Source of the DNA: Erythroxylum novogranatense
Lineage: Eukaryota; Streptophyta; Magnoliopsida; Malpighiales; Erythroxylaceae
DNA length: 64,000 nt
Reading direction: 5' to 3'
Assembly (NCBI GenBank): GCA_029891385.1
Contig: CM057229.1
Coordinates: 806,001 to 870,000 of the forward strand
Shown: positions 37,605 through 51,122 of the stretch, in pieces
How positions within the stretch are numbered: position 1 is the first letter of the stretch
Layout of the letters: the number at the start of each line of letters is the position of its first letter
The notes under the pieces: generated by a model
Databases searched by the model: none
What the model saw: only the letters and a program-made list of their open reading frames with translations
What the model was told of the DNA's origin: nothing
Program-made: the position numbers and the translations under genes

Positions 37605-40600
37605 ATGACTGCCACACCCTCACAAGACAAGCAATCTCCACGCGCCTCCGGAGTCTCCTGCGATAGTGACGCTGTTAACAGTCCTCAGAAGCGGAGAAAC
37701 TTGCCGTCTGCTTGGGCACAAGTCGTGAGAGGAGAACAAGAAACGACCCCTACCGTTAGTCTGTCTCCGTCGTCGTCTCCACCGCCATCATTGTCGTCTC
37801 TAAAGCCCGAGCCATCGTCTTTTTCTGATTGTTCCTCTCCTAGTAAGACGACGTCTTCGTCGTCGGCCGCGCCGGCGGGTAATTCTGAGAGCTCCAACGG
37901 AAGTAACGACAATGCCGACAAACCGAAGAAGCTGGCTTGGAATAGGCCGTCAAATGGTTTAAATACTGAGATAAGACCAGTCATGGGAGCTACTTCATGG
38001 CCTGCTTTATCGGAATCTACTAAACCTTCTCCGAAATCACTACAAATTTCACTAGCTGAGTCTTCTGCGAAGACTAGTTCTGATGTTTCACCACCTGATT
38101 CTCAGGTTTTGTTGCCATTTACTTTTTTTGTATAGAAAAAGAAAAGAAAGTATTAGCTAGTTAGTTTAGGAAGTATTTATGTTTTTAGTCATAAACTGAA
38201 TTCAGTCACACTGTTCGAATAGTTTTCTCACTATGAAACTAGGAACTTAATTGGACTTGCATGTTTTGACAGGGGCCTGTAATCCCAAATTCACCTCAGA
38301 AGGTAGTTACTATTAATGTAAAATCCAATTCCGCCCAAAGCCATATGTTACCAGCTCGACAAAGGTCCATGAGGCGTGGTGGGAATGGTGGTGGAGGTAG
38401 CAATAGCTTGCAAAGTGGCTTCAACCACCCTCCACCTCCTTCACCACCTCCACTTCCACCACCTTTATTTCCATTACCTCCTGGTGGTTATCATATGGTG
38501 GCAGCATTGCCTGATCAATCTCCAAGAGAACCTCCATACAGGGCCAACCACTGGGAACCTAGAAATGTTGCGGCCTATGTACCTCAGTCATCTGTGGTGA
38601 ATGACCACAGGCACTCTTCTCGGAGAAACAGTACTGGACCTCGAGGAGAAGGTACCTACCATAACAGTTTTGGTGGCAGGCGTGATCATGATCGAGGACG
38701 ATACGGTAATGCTAGAGATGGTCGTGTTCAGCCACAAAGAGGTCCTTCTAGGGGCTTTACCGGGCATCCACCAAATGCAGCCACATTTGCTGCTCCCCCT
38801 CATGTCCCAACTTTTGTAAATGCCTTGCCACCGAGTAAGCGTTTCGTCTGTTCCTTTTCTTTTGTCTTATGTAACTCCTTAAGCTTGTATATGGAATTCA
38901 TGGTTCTACTCTTCTATTCTTTTCAGGTATTTACTATGTCCCTGCATATCCTATGGATCCGCTTGCTGTTATGCCAGTATTCCATCAGTCCCCAGTGCCT
39001 GCAGTGATGATGCCTGGTTCAGATTTTAACTTGCAGGTTATGCTAGTTAATCAGATAGAATACTATTTCAGGTATTATTGGGTGCTTGTTTTCTTTATTC
39101 ATTATTTCTTATATTATTGTGTCTTTCGTTATACTTTATTCATCCCTTGTAATATAGTCAAAATCTTATTGCTAACTACAGCATTAATGTTTTTTTTTTT
39201 TCAGTGATGCTAATTTAGTTAGAGATGAATTTTTGAAGTCAAACATGGATGAACAGGGCTGGGTCCCGATTACTTTAATAGCAGACTTTAACAGGGTAAG
39301 TGAATTGATGAACGAGCTTGAGAATTGGGACATTTCTGTTGAGAATTTAAGTTAATGGCGACTAATCATGTTTATTACAAAGCAACAATAACGTTTCAAT
39401 AAGAAATCCCGCTGATATGCAGGTCTAGGGTGACTAATCATATTTATTCTCACTCTTTATTCCTCCTAAAGTGAATTTCCCTGCTTCAATAAGCATCTAA
39501 GTTAGATTGAAAACTCAAATTTTTTTCAGAATATCTGTTTGACTGTATTATCATACCTTAATTGGGAACTAGTTTTCTTGAAGAATTATCTGAAATTCTT
39601 CAATTTAAATTGATTTGGATAGCAGAAAAGATCATAATCTGGTATTTATAATATCAGACTACAAATGAGTAGAAGCATTCTAGCGTATTATTGTCTCTGG
39701 ATTTATGCTTCACTTGACCTTGAATTCTGAGTTTTAGATGACAATTACGCTTCTAAACTTTCAGTTATTTTTTCTTTTTTGATATTCCTCAACATGCTAT
39801 ACCTATGTAAGCTTACTTTATCATACCTACAATTAGACAACAAATTTCTGAGCCTTGACCAATTTCTTCTGCTGAACTTCTTTTTTCTTTGCTTTCAGTT
39901 GTTCATATTGTATTTTATATTATATATGCTGTTATCAGTTTCATTTTTTTGATTGTAAAGCAGCTGCAGCTCTTTTCTTTTTCGCCTCAAATTTTTCTTT
40001 ACTTCTTTATCTATGAAGAATCCCACTATATCATCTCTTACCCCTAGCACAAAAAGTTACGATAGTACAGGAAAAAGGATTTTTCTTCAATTTGCTGTTA
40101 ATATGTCTTCCTTCATCATCAATAGGAATAACTGATACGGTTCTTGAAGGGAAGTTTTCATGATTCTTTCAATTATTCTTCCATGAGAGATTTAGTGACA
40201 TGGTGTGTAAGTACTTATTGGAAAGTTTCTGACCTAATCAAGCTTTTTGTCTGAATATGAGGAATTATTTCTTGCTGACCACCTGCATTATGCATTATTG
40301 TTTCTTCACGATTCTCATTTTCTTATGCAGAAGCTACTGCTTTGCTTGGACTTAAAATCTAATGCAAGATTATCTTTGGCCTTGTTCTAATTTTCCCTTT
40401 ATCCAAAAATCTGATTAATGAAAATGCTATCTGGTTGAGAGATATGGCTAGGGACCATACTTGAGATGCAGATGCATATCAGGTTTTCTGGCTTTAAAGT
40501 TTACTATGCTAGTATAGTCGCTGAAACCAGAAGGAAAACCAGGCTAGGAGATGGGCATGCGATTTTAAATCTCTCTCTCTTTGTAAATGCGGTTCGCAGT

Positions 40601-41831
40601 AGAAGAGAAGACTACAGTTTGCATAAGCTAACAAGCCATTACCTAACTTTGTGCCTTAAATGTGAGATTTTGATTGTGGAAGAATATAATTCACATGTAT
40701 ATTTATATATATATATGTATGTATAAGTATGTATATACCTTTTCCCTTTTCTTTATAAGATTTTTTTACTTAAAAGGCAAATTATTTGTGTTCCCCAGTT
40801 GTATGTTATGTCGAATGCATTTTGCATGCAGTAAAAAAATTCTTTTTTAATTTATTTAACTATTTCATACTAAGTTTGACTAATTGCTTGAAACCTTTGT
40901 AGTTTTCGAACCCTTTTCTCATGCGCAAGTAGGTCTCGTGCGGTTTATTTGAGTTTGAGTTTCAGTCTTCACGATGCGATGGTTTAGTGTGATTTTATCC
41001 CAATCTGTATATTGAGTACGACCGCTTAACTGATTATGTTCTTTATGTCTATGGGAAGTAATAAAGCTACGATAATTGCAGCACTCAGTTAACTATGTGG
41101 ACATTTATGGGCTGCCCTTCACCTCTTGGCTAGGATTGAGAAAATTTGCTCTTAAAAATGCCAATTATATTAATACCTTTAGATTGAAGTATCTGGCTGT
41201 AACCAAACAAATAACTTTTTTGGTGTATGAACTAATGATCTTAAAGGGACGACTTTGAGTCCTAGAAAAGTGAGTTTGGGTATGTTTCCATCTAATATGT
41301 ATGTGGGTTTCATGTACTTATTTTCTCCAGTTTAAGCAGTAATAAACAACTTAGCATGTGGTATATTCTGTTTAGTTCGTTCTTATGCTTGCCCTATCGA
41401 AATTAATAATTGGCGGAGAATATATAAATTTGTAATTTGCTTGCAAGTCAAATTTGTTCTTGGCCCTTGTTTTGTAGGTTAAGAGGATGACAGTTGATCT
41501 TCAGTTAATATTGGAATCATTACGGACATCCACTGTTTTGGAAGTAGAGGTACCCTCGTTTCCATTCGGTTAAGTTTAAGACATAGTATTGTAAGGTATT
41601 GAATGACCCTTTGTATAATACTGAATCATAAAAGATTTGATGCAGGAGGATAAAGTGAGAAGGCGTAATGATTGGATGAAATGGATACCTAATCAGTCTA
41701 CCAGCGATTCAAGTTATGATATGCTGTCAACTTCCTTGCAAAAGATTGCAGTTGATGATGTTCAGAACTCTACTCAAGATGGTACGGCGGCCTACTCATC
41801 CCCGCAGTCAGAGGATCAATCACGGAGGTGA
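37605..41831 (+). CDS. LARP1C: La-related protein 1 (LARP1b/c type)
   Basis: Six exons (37605-38105, 38273-38834, 38927-39071, 39205-39295, 41478-41549, 41646-41831) join in phase to 518 residues. The N-terminal two thirds are low complexity: Ser-rich, with KRRNLPSAWAQVVRG near the start, poly-Pro stretches around 385-400 of exon 2, and Arg/Gly-rich segments. The La motif lies at about 389-471: LVNQIEYYFSDANLVRDEFL, GWVPITLIADFNRV and the final NDWMKWIP. No DM15 repeats follow, as in the plant LARP1b/c branch, so cap binding through DM15 is not expected. LARP1 proteins bind mRNA and affect its translation and stability; Arabidopsis LARP1c has been linked to leaf senescence. The La motif is split by a 2.2-kb intron (39296-41477). 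In Arabidopsis LARP1c also lies beside FD. Confidence 0.92.
39296..41477 (+). other. 2.2-kb intron 4 of LARP1 gene
   Basis: This intron, far larger than the gene's others (about 90-170 bases), interrupts the La motif after DFNR. It is T-rich as plant introns are, with a TA/TATG microsatellite at about 40690-40735 and a CTCTCTCTCT run near 40572. I found no retrotransposon ends or foreign gene. Confidence 0.7.
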
Positions 41832-43569
41832 CGTTGTGGTTATTAATATATCGAAGGAGGGTATTAATATGAGAGTCTTGTCACTGTTAAATTCAATAGC
41901 GCCATCTTTCTGTCTGGACTCTGGAGCATCTGTTATCAGAATGAAAGGAGCATTATTAATTATTTGTCAAATTGCTATAGCTGTTTTTGACAGGAGCTGA
42001 TGAGGTGCATGAGAGAAAACAAAATAAGAAACATAACCTTTTATCAGCAAAGAGAAAAACAAAAGACAAAAAGAATAGCTATTGTCTCGCCTTGGATTGT
42101 AAGGGTTATATATGTTATTGTATAGAGATTGATCCTCGGTTTGAATGATTTAATTTTCTTGTTCGTTTCCTCCCTTCCTCGTATTTTTGTCGTCCATCAT
42201 GCTACGGAGCTTTCATCTCCTTAAAGAACCCCTTTATTTGTGAGCTTTTGAAATGATTAATGGCCTCCTCTATCTCCTTACGATGCGTCTTCCTAGAAAT
42301 ATGGTTTACAGGACCTAGTCCCATATCAGTTCTCCCGTGAGAATTGGACCTTGCATGATATCATATGCATAGAAAAATTGGGTCCGAGTTCTGTTGATTA
42401 GGTGTCCTCTTGTGGGCTAGACCCTACATGGAAAGTAAAGCGTCGGAAGAATCTAATCTTGGTTCGTCTTTCGCGAGTTGATGTCTTAGTTGTAAGTTAC
42501 TGAACTCTCTGTTCTGAGTGGACGATATCAGTAAATGTGATTCCTGTAAGAATTCATATCCATGGTGATGAAATGTGACTGCAAAGTGATTCTGGTTTTT
42601 GGAGTTTATAATTGTGGGAAATCTATGAAAAACATGGTGAGCTTCTGCCCGCTGCTTGTATCACACGTCATTTGACAAGACATCTTCTGACTCTACCGCT
42701 TCTTATTATGACCATTACAGTGAATAGAGGTTGGATATATTCGCAAGATCTTCGCTCAGATTAGCGGAGAATCTAGCGTACTTTAAGATAAGGTGAAAAA
42801 TGTCAGACTCTATGGTACGATTGAACCTTTAATTTTCTAGCTGTTAAGTGATAACCCCTTTTTCTTTTACTTCTTCTCACTACTCAAAATCAAAATATAT
42901 TTGATCACACAAGAAAACAGCATACAATAGAATTTCATATATTTTGTGTTCAGTGAATTTGCTTGAAGGTACGGTTTGAACTTTGAATAGGAATTTATCT
43001 TTATAATTTGATTTTGTTATGAAGTTGACCATACTGAGATTCATGAAACAGACGGTTCTTTTGAGATACGATTCTTCTTCACGTTCGATTCTCGTGCTTG
43101 GCGTCGCCCTCAGTTCTATTTGTGTAGACCCTGCAGTGGTAATCTCTATTCCACAAGGATAATTATGGGCTCATGCTTTGTATTTTCTTAAAACTGAAAC
43201 GATCAGTGTGCAAGTAGATGTGAAGTTTCTCTAACTTTGTGAAGTTTAACTTTTTTTTTTTCCTGTTTTCTATAATGAGGACAGGTAGTTAATCAATTGC
43301 TTGGCAGTTTAAGCGTTACAGAGACACTAGCCGCGCAAATAGTTATAGTCAATAGTTGCTTAAGAATGTTGAGTTAGATGTTTTCCCAGGTTAGTCACAT
43401 AGTGTGGTTCCTTTTTCTTACTACCTTTTTCAAGCTTTTTTTCCCAAGAGCAGATGCAGAAGTTTTCGTTTAGTTTAAAGTTAATTCTGGGTTAGTTCCA
43501 TGGAATTGACTACATAGCACATATTATTAGTCATCCCTAGTTTCCATCTTCGTACTTGGATTTGGAAAC
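41832..43569. other. Intergenic between LARP1 and FD-like genes
   Basis: Bases 41832-42170 are probably the LARP1 3' UTR. The rest is non-coding and holds the presumed FD promoter; 43250-43265 is a T run. I see no recognisable element. Confidence 0.55.
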
Positions 43570-44590
43570 ATGCTACCATCTTCTTCGGGGACCGAACATA
43601 GCAACAACAGAATCTGTTTTTCGCCTTCATATTCAACATCTGCATGTGTGAATCTTCCACCGTTCTCTCAATCTTCAGGAATAACGTCATCAAGCAGAAA
43701 ATCCATGGAAGAAGTTTGGGAAGATATAAACTTGGCTTCTCTACAAGATCACACCAATAACTGCTACTCCACAAGAACACACACCAACAGTTCTTCTAGT
43801 ATCATTCTTCAGGATTTCTTGGCAAAGCCTTTGGAACAGCCATCGATGGTTGCTTCTGTTAAGCTCTCGTCGAACCAGGGTTCAGATTTCTTTGGTTGTT
43901 CGGAGCCTCCATATCCAGCCACTGTTTTGAGCTTGAAATCTGGGGCAGATCTCGAGTTTCTTAAAAGTACGGGGAGGACTATAGCGAACCCAACAGTCCC
44001 TGAAGGTGTTTGTACAGCCTCTTTTGATTCTTCTTTGGATTGTTCTTTAGATGGTTCGGGTGCTTTGTCCTTCTGTTCCTGTTGCAAGAAACGGGCTTTC
44101 GAAAATGGTGATAATTCTGGTGATCGGAGACATAAACGGATGATCAAGAACAGAGAATCGGCTGCTCGGTCCAGAGCTAGAAAGCAGGAATATTTCTGTC
44201 CCTCTTTCTCATCGACACCATTCAGTAAAGATTCATGAAACAAATTGTGTTGAAGTTTTGATCATGACATACCGCTAAAACGTCGTTGGTCTTATTTTTC
44301 TTTTTGAAAACGTTTGCAGGCTTACACTAGTGAATTAGAACTTGAAGTTGCTCATTTACTGGAAGAGAATGCGAAGCTTAGAAGGCAGCAAGAAAAGGTT
44401 ACTAGTGGAGGGAATAGTGCTTTATGATTTGTTTTCCTTATCTGATCTTCTTCTTTTCCGTAACCAAGACATCTTGTTGCTTAAAAATGATTGTTATGCT
44501 TGTGAATTGCCGCTATTGCAGTTTTTGGCAGCTACTGCTGAGCTTCCTAAAAAACATACTCTCTATCGAACATCGACAGCTCCATTTTGA
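43570..44590 (+). CDS. FD: bZIP transcription factor, FD ortholog, with non-canonical GA donor in intron 1
   Basis: Three exons encode the FD layout: 43570-44187, 44320-44397 and 44522-44590, 254 residues if spliced. Features are MEEVWEDINLASL at 46-58, a Ser-rich middle, ATVLSLKSGADLEFL, the basic region RRHKRMIKNRESAARSRARKQ (about 186-206), leucine zipper AYTSELELEVAHLLEENAKL in exon 2, and the C-terminal RTSTAPF, the SAP motif phosphorylated to bind 14-3-3 and florigen (FT). FD activates floral identity genes at the shoot apex with FT. Oddity: intron 1 should begin after ARKQ, but the bases are GAATAT, not GT. Without splicing there, the frame runs on to TGA at 44236 and lacks the zipper and SAP motif. 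Intron 2 is normal GT-AG. Identity is strong; function of this copy is uncertain. Confidence 0.85.
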
Positions 44591-46776
44591 GAAGTAAGCA
44601 TTAGTTATTCTCATTAAATTTTTCCTTTCCTCTTTCGTCACTACAAACTACCAAAATTCCCATGAATAGATTGAATTTATGGCATGGCTTGATATTTTTC
44701 CAGATACATCTCCATCAACCTTTTTTTTCAAGAGACCAGAGAAGAAAGGACAAAGTGTTGTTGGATCCCAAGGTTGGGGGATTATTTTCTTTTTCTTTCT
44801 ATATCTTATCCTATCAACGTCTTGTCTTCCTGTCCATTCTTGTCTTCTCCACCATGGAAACTTTTCTTTATCTCCTTTCCCTCGACTGAAACAGCATTCT
44901 TACTGGTTTTGTTTGCCTAATTTAAGTATATGGTAAAGGTCGGACTTTGTTTTAAGCTTTATTATATCCATGTCACAAGCAACTGTTAACCTTAGTGACC
45001 CTTTTCATGATTAGTATCATTGTGTTCCATGATAAGCAAGTGGATAATTATTACTATATTCTCCACTTAATATTCTTTGACTGTTTAGTCTCAATATGAT
45101 TCAACGCAATATTATATTTGTCAAAAGTTTACTTATTTCAGAGCTGACAACACGGTATGACACTTGCTTTTATTGCTTGGTACTCTTCGGTCCGGTCCAC
45201 ATTTACATTAATGGAAAGAGAGAGGCGGTTCAAATGTAGAATAGTTCCTTCTTTCTCTGTGGACCATTATTCTGGGAATCTGTACCTTCATTGTTCTGTC
45301 TTAAACAAGTTATACACGTTCTAAGTATCTATTTGACAACTTTGGAAACAAAAACTTGTATAATTTAGGTGTCGTTTTGTTTCTATTCAAAAGATGTGTT
45401 TGGTATTCTCTAAAAAAGAGGAAAATTAGACTACTGATTAGTTAGAACAATGAGGGGTTTACTCCCAATTTGGGATTTAGTCTGTTTGGGTGCCTATGCT
45501 GATTTAAGAATACTGGTGAAATTTAGATTGCTAAAAGGAAGTTGTCATCACTTATTATTTCTATTAGTGGACTGGATACAGACAAACTTTTATAGTAAGA
45601 GATTGACATTGTCTTTTTTTAGGTTAGTTGACATATTATCTTGGATCAATGTCAATAATTAGGATTCTAGCACTTAGATTGACATATGTAGAGGTGACCA
45701 TTTCGGTCCAAAGGGGGATGGATGGTTGGTTTGGAATGGGTGGAGACTGGAGTAGTGGTTTAGTTTCAATGTTCACGTGATCAGTGGGCCACTAATTGTA
45801 CCCTGAAGTTCAACACGAGGAAAGGCATCTGATTTTCTTGTACTCGAAACTGCAGCAGCTAATAATTGAGCCTTTTTCTTTTCGTCTTTTGTTTGGGCCC
45901 CTCCTTTATCTCCCTCAGAATGGAATTCACTTGGTCAAGCCATTATGGGAATTTGGCGTTTGGTAATTGGTTGGGATCAGATGTTCTGTATTGGGTATGA
46001 AGGTAATATTACATTCTATTAAATTAAAATTTTATGTGAAACATAATTAAAACTAATATTTAAAAAATCAGATCGGTGATTGAATCAGAGAAATAACCGA
46101 TTCAAAGGTTAATAGTTTAATCGAAATTTAACCGTGATCGAACCGGTAATTAATAAATATATAAAATTTTATTTTATATATTATATATGTAAGATAATTT
46201 TAAACATATTTAATTGTTTATCTAATTGTAAATTTAATTTAAACCTTCAAATTTTAAAATATAATTTTTTTAAAGTTTACTAACAAAATAAGATAATAAA
46301 ATTTAATAGGCATATTTTATCACTAATTGTTATATTTATTAAAGTTGAAATTATCAAAATTAAGATATTTTAAATGAATCGGTCAATTTTTCTTTTACTA
46401 GTTCAACAGCTTTTACCAATCGATCATAAAATAAATGGGTCAATTATTCATAAAAATACGGATTAAATTGGACCGTTTTATATCTTGATTTATTGATTCT
46501 TCTGTTTGACCGATTCGAATTTTAAAATAGTGGTTGAAATAGAGTAAGATTTTTAAAATAGTGGTTAAAACAGAGTAAGAGAACTATGAGATTAGAACAA
46601 GATTGAAATAGACTAACTACAAAAGAGGATTTGACGTGGAACATTTATTTTAAAATATATCTAAAAGGATAGTAATTCTAGATTTTCAATTAAAAAAATA
46701 TATTTGACTAAGAAATTATTGATGATATCAAGAATTTCTTAATTTTTATTAGTAATACTATAAAAAAATCTGTGCT
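44591..46776. other. Intergenic between FD and copia element
   Basis: The beginning is probably FD 3' UTR. No gene is supported; 46020-46560 belongs to the AT-rich decayed repeat tracts seen elsewhere in the window. GTGCT at 46772-46776 is the left target-site duplication of the copia element. Confidence 0.55.
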
Positions 46777-47153
46777 TGTTATAAAACCGAAACTAAACTT
46801 AAAGAATATTTAGGAGATGAGAGGTCTTCTTATAAAAAAATGGTGTATCTTACATCAAGTTAATTCTTCTATTTATAGTACATTTCAAACACCTAATACA
46901 TATGTGACCACCTACTCCAAATGTGTGATTGTGTTAGGTAAAACTAAACCAATAACTACCTACTTCATTCTTGTGTTAGGTAAAACCAAACCAATAACCA
47001 CCTACTTCATTCTTGTGTTAGGTAAAACCAAACCAATAACCACCTACTTCATTCTTGTGTTAGGTAAAACCAAACCAATCTATATGTACACTAACTATTA
47101 AATGATGCATCTACAATTAGTGGTACACCATATTATTTCTATCTTTTATAACA
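46777..47153 (-). repeat. 3' LTR of copia element, with four 42-bp internal repeats
   Basis: 377 bases. GTGTTAGGTAAAA-type units start at 46931, 46973, 47015 and 47057, a 42-bp period. The other LTR has three copies. On the element's coding strand, CTATAAATAG at 46869-46878 could be its TATA box. Confidence 0.92.
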
Positions 47154-47163
47154 CTCCCCCTTG
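47154..47163 (-). promoter_or_regulatory. Polypurine tract of copia element
   Basis: On the minus strand AAGGGGGAG directly precedes the TGTTATAAAAG-type end of the 3' LTR, the position for plus-strand priming. Confidence 0.8.
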
Positions 47164-47345
47164 GTGTACCATATAATTGTCTCTTCTCTGGCCTTTAAAC
47201 GCATTTGGTGTTGTCTCGTTAAAAACCTTATCAGGAAAAACCCAATGGGATAAAAACCATGATAAGGGAAAAAGAGTGCAACTGCGTAAGCTCCCCCTCA
47301 TTGAACACAATGAGCTCTTCCTCATAAATTTCTTAGATGTCGCAT

Positions 47346-49268
47346 TCAAATCTCGTGGACATGCTTCCTGAAAGGTATAGTAGGAAGTGCCTTTGTGAAA
47401 AGATCCGCAGCATTGTTGCTTGATTGAATATACTGAATGTTGATTTCTTTACTCTTGTCAAGATCTTGGGTGAATTTGAAAAATTTCGGAAGGATATGTT
47501 TGGTTCTATCACTTTTGATATAACCCTCCTTTATTTGAGCGATACATGCTGCATTGTCTTCAAATATGATTATCGGTTCTTTGTTGGTCGATAAGCCACA
47601 AGTTGTTAAAATGTGGTGAGTCATTGACCTTAACCATACACATTATCGGCTTGCTTCATGAAGTGCAATGATTTCAGCATGATTTGAAGAAGTAGCAACA
47701 AGTGTTTGTTTCTATGAACGCCAAGAAATTGCAGTGCCTCCATACATAAATACATAACCAGTTTGAGATCTGACTTTATGCGGATCTGATAAGTAACCTG
47801 CATCTGCATAACCAACCAAAACTTGTTTTGCATTTTAGTGTAAAATAATCCCAAATCAATTGTACCTCAAGATAATGGAATAGATGTTTAATTCCATTCC
47901 GGTGCCTTTTCGTAGGAGATGAACTAAATCTTGCTAGTAGATTAACCGCAAAAGCTATATCGTGTCTAAGACAATTAGCAAGATACATGAGAGCTCCTAT
48001 CGCACTCGAGATATGGCGTTCGTAATCAAGAACTTCTTCGTTTTTCTTCGAAGGCGAAATGGATCCTTCTCAACGATGGCGATCTACCAATCATTGGTGT
48101 ACTTAACGGAGTTGCTTTATCCATATTAAAACGCCTCAATACATTTTCTCAGATATGTCGATTGATGCATTAAATATTCCGCTTGGTCTATGTTCAATTT
48201 GCGACCAAGACAATATTTAGTTTTTCCAAGATCTTTCATTTTAAATTCCTTCTTTAAGTACACTATTGTTTCTTGGATTTCTTTTAGCATACCAATGATA
48301 TTCAAATCGTCAACATAGGCAATGATAATCACATATCCGGATGTTGTTTTCTTTATAAAAATGCAAGGGCAAATAGGACTATTTACATATCCTTTCTTTG
48401 ATAGATACTCGCTTAGACGATTGTACCACATGCGTCCAGATTGCTTTAGTCTATATAAGGATCTTTGCAATTTGATCGAATACTGTTCCTTTGGTTGTGA
48501 TTTTAATGTCAGAGGCATTTGAATCCTTCAGGGATTTTCATGTAAATATCACTATCAAGTGATCCATACAGTAAGTCAGTAACAACATCCATAAGACGAT
48601 TTCCAATTTCAAGAACTGTTGTCGATTAAATATCTAAACGTAATTGTATCCATAACAGAGAGTATGTTTGTTCATAGTCAATTCGGTCTTTGAGAAAAAC
48701 CTTGTGCAACAAGTCGAGCTTTGTATCTCACAATCTCATTTTTCGATTTCGTTTTGAACAAAACCCATTTGTAACCCATGTGCTTTACACTTTGGGGTGT
48801 AAGGACAATAGGTCCAAACACATTACGCTTGTTAAGATAATTTAATTCAGCTTCAATAGCATCTTTCCATTGAACCCAATCATGTCTATTTTGACATTCA
48901 ATGATAGATCTTGGTTCGTATTCTTCATTTTCATTGAGGATATCACATGCTATAGCATAATAAAATATTTCATCAATCTCTTTCATATCATTCCGATTCC
49001 ATAATTCTTTTGTGTGAATATAATTTATTGCGATTTCTTGATTAATGTCAGTTTGTGTCTCTTCTGGGACACTATCCTCATCTTGTGTTTCTAAAGGAAC
49101 ACTTTTATCTATCTTGGGGTCATTAATCACATTTGCTCCTTTTCTTTTTCGAGGATTTTTATCTTTGGAGCCGATTGGTCTACCACGCTTCATGCGTGTC
49201 GTAGATTCATGAGTGACCATATTCTCAGATTGTCCTTTTGGGATTTCAATCGAAAGGGGAGCATTCAA
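47346..49268 (-). pseudogene. copia RT and RNase H remnant
   Basis: RT begins in 48678-49268 with DWVQWKDAIEAELNYL and YKWVLFKTKS, RYKARLVAQGFSQ. It continues in 48126-48518 with LKQSGRMWYNRL and the catalytic YVDD in IIIAYVDDLNIIG. RNase H pieces are at 47776-47988 (YLANCLRHDIAFAVNLLARF) and 47346-47624 (EDNAACIAQIKEGY, RTKHILPKFF, ADLFTKALP). Frameshifts and stops fall between each block, for example around 48520-48680 and 47990-48125. Confidence 0.85.
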
Positions 49269-49595
49269 ATGGTATAAATGATTTAGTCACTCTTTTGTAT
49301 CGTGAAAGCATCCGGTAATTGATTTGCAATTCTTTGCAAATGCACAATTCTTTGCACTTCATTTCGCATTGTTTTGTGCGTTGATCAAGATACAATAATG
49401 ATGGTTCGCACTATGTAATTTCTTTCATCACCGTTTATTATCTCCCTAATGTCGGAAAGTATTTTCATCAAAATGACAATCAAGAAAACATGTCAGTAAA
49501 CATATCACCCGCTTAAGGTTCAAGATATCTAATAATAGATGTACTTTCATAGCCGACATATATCCCCAATCTTCTTTGAGGTCCCATTTACTACG

Positions 49596-50829
49596 TTATG
49601 GTGGTGCAATAGCACATATCTTCGCATAACCAAAAATTCTCAAATGATAGATATTTGGTTCTTGACCAAAGGCAAGTTGTAGTGGGGAGTAGTTATGATA
49701 TGCACTTGGTGGGATGCGAATTAATGCCTCAAGATGTAAAATTGCATGACCCCATACGAAAATTGGAAGCTTTGTTCTCATCATCAATGGTCTAGAATAA
49801 GTCAAGGCGTTTAATTAAAGATTCACTAAACCATTTTGAGTATGCACATGAGCAACAGGATGCTCGACCATAATCCCATTGACATACAATAGTCATTGAA
49901 AGTTTGGGATGTGAGTTCACCAAGATTATCGAGTCGACTTTCTTTATTGTATAGTCGAAATTGTGCTCGTAATTTAATAATTTGTGCAAAAATCTTGAAA
50001 ATGCCATATTACGAGTTGATAGTAGACAAACGTGAGACCATCTGCTGGAGGCATCTATCAATACCATAAAATATCGAAATGGTCCACATGGTGGATGAAT
50101 GGGTCCACATATATCACCTTGAATACGTGCAAGAAAAGCAGGTGATTTAAATTTTATTTTAGCTGGTGATGGCCTTATGATCAGTTTTCCAAGAGAACAA
50201 GAAGTACATGGACTTTTATTTATTTGAGTAATCATTTTGTTACTCAATGGATGTCCATGTGTATTCTCAATTATTTTTCGCATCATTGTTGATCCTGGAT
50301 GACCCAGACGATCATGCCAAATAGAGATTATTGAAGGATCAATGTGTTTTGCTTTAACTACCATATTAGATTCAATCACATTTATATATGTATAATGTAA
50401 TCTAGTAGGGAGCATTGGTAGTTTTTTCAATATGTTTATCTTTCCGATTGATGAGTTGTAAGATACATATATTTCATATTTCTCTCAGTTGCAGACTGAG
50501 TATCATATTTATGAGAATATATATCATTAAAACTCAACAAATTTCTTTTAGACTTTGGCGCAAATAAGGCATCATATATTGAGAACTTTGTGCCATTTGG
50601 TAATGTGAAATTTGCCTTGCCAATTCCTTCAATCAAGTCATAGGACTGATATTGTGTTCACAATTGTTTTGTTGGTTTTAATTCGAAAAGAACCTCTTAT
50701 CTTCGTGATAGTGTGCGTTGTGCCACTATCCGGTATGCATAAATTATCATTATTTTCCGCTCCTCTTACGTAAGCGATCCATATCAAAACTTCGCATAAA
50801 ATAAATAATCTAATGAGAAAATTATGCAA
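49596..50829 (-). pseudogene. copia protease and integrase remnant
   Basis: Protease is recognisable at 50638-50829 by CIPDSGTTHTITK (active-site Asp-Ser-Gly). Integrase follows at 49792-50430: HDRLGHPGSTMMRKII and CTSCSLGKL form the HHCC zinc finger, then GDICGPIHPPCGPFRYFM carries the first catalytic Asp. 49596-49805 (RTKLPIFVWGHAILHLEALI) is its C-terminal part. Between 49270 and 49600 the frame is too damaged to follow. Confidence 0.82.
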
Positions 50830-51122
50830 GAATAAAGAGAAAGAGATGTTATGTTAAAAAAATATTACAATACTGTAATTGAAACTAGTAACATAACAAG
50901 CAATTGAAACTGAGTGACATAATAAGCATAATAATACTTAACACAAACATAAGTACGTTATTTTAATTTCCATTGCTACTGCCACCAACAATGCCCTGAT
51001 CCACAAAATAATCAGTAAAATCCGAAGCATTCAGATATGTAGAGTCATCTGAAGGATTATGATTCTCAATGAAATCAAAATCAAAAGTACCAAAGTCAGT
51101 TGAATCACCTAAAGGGTGTTGT

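Noticed and set aside
44223..44230. GTAAAG as alternative donor for FD intron 1
   Set aside because: It would join exon 2 in the wrong phase and meet a TAG within four codons.
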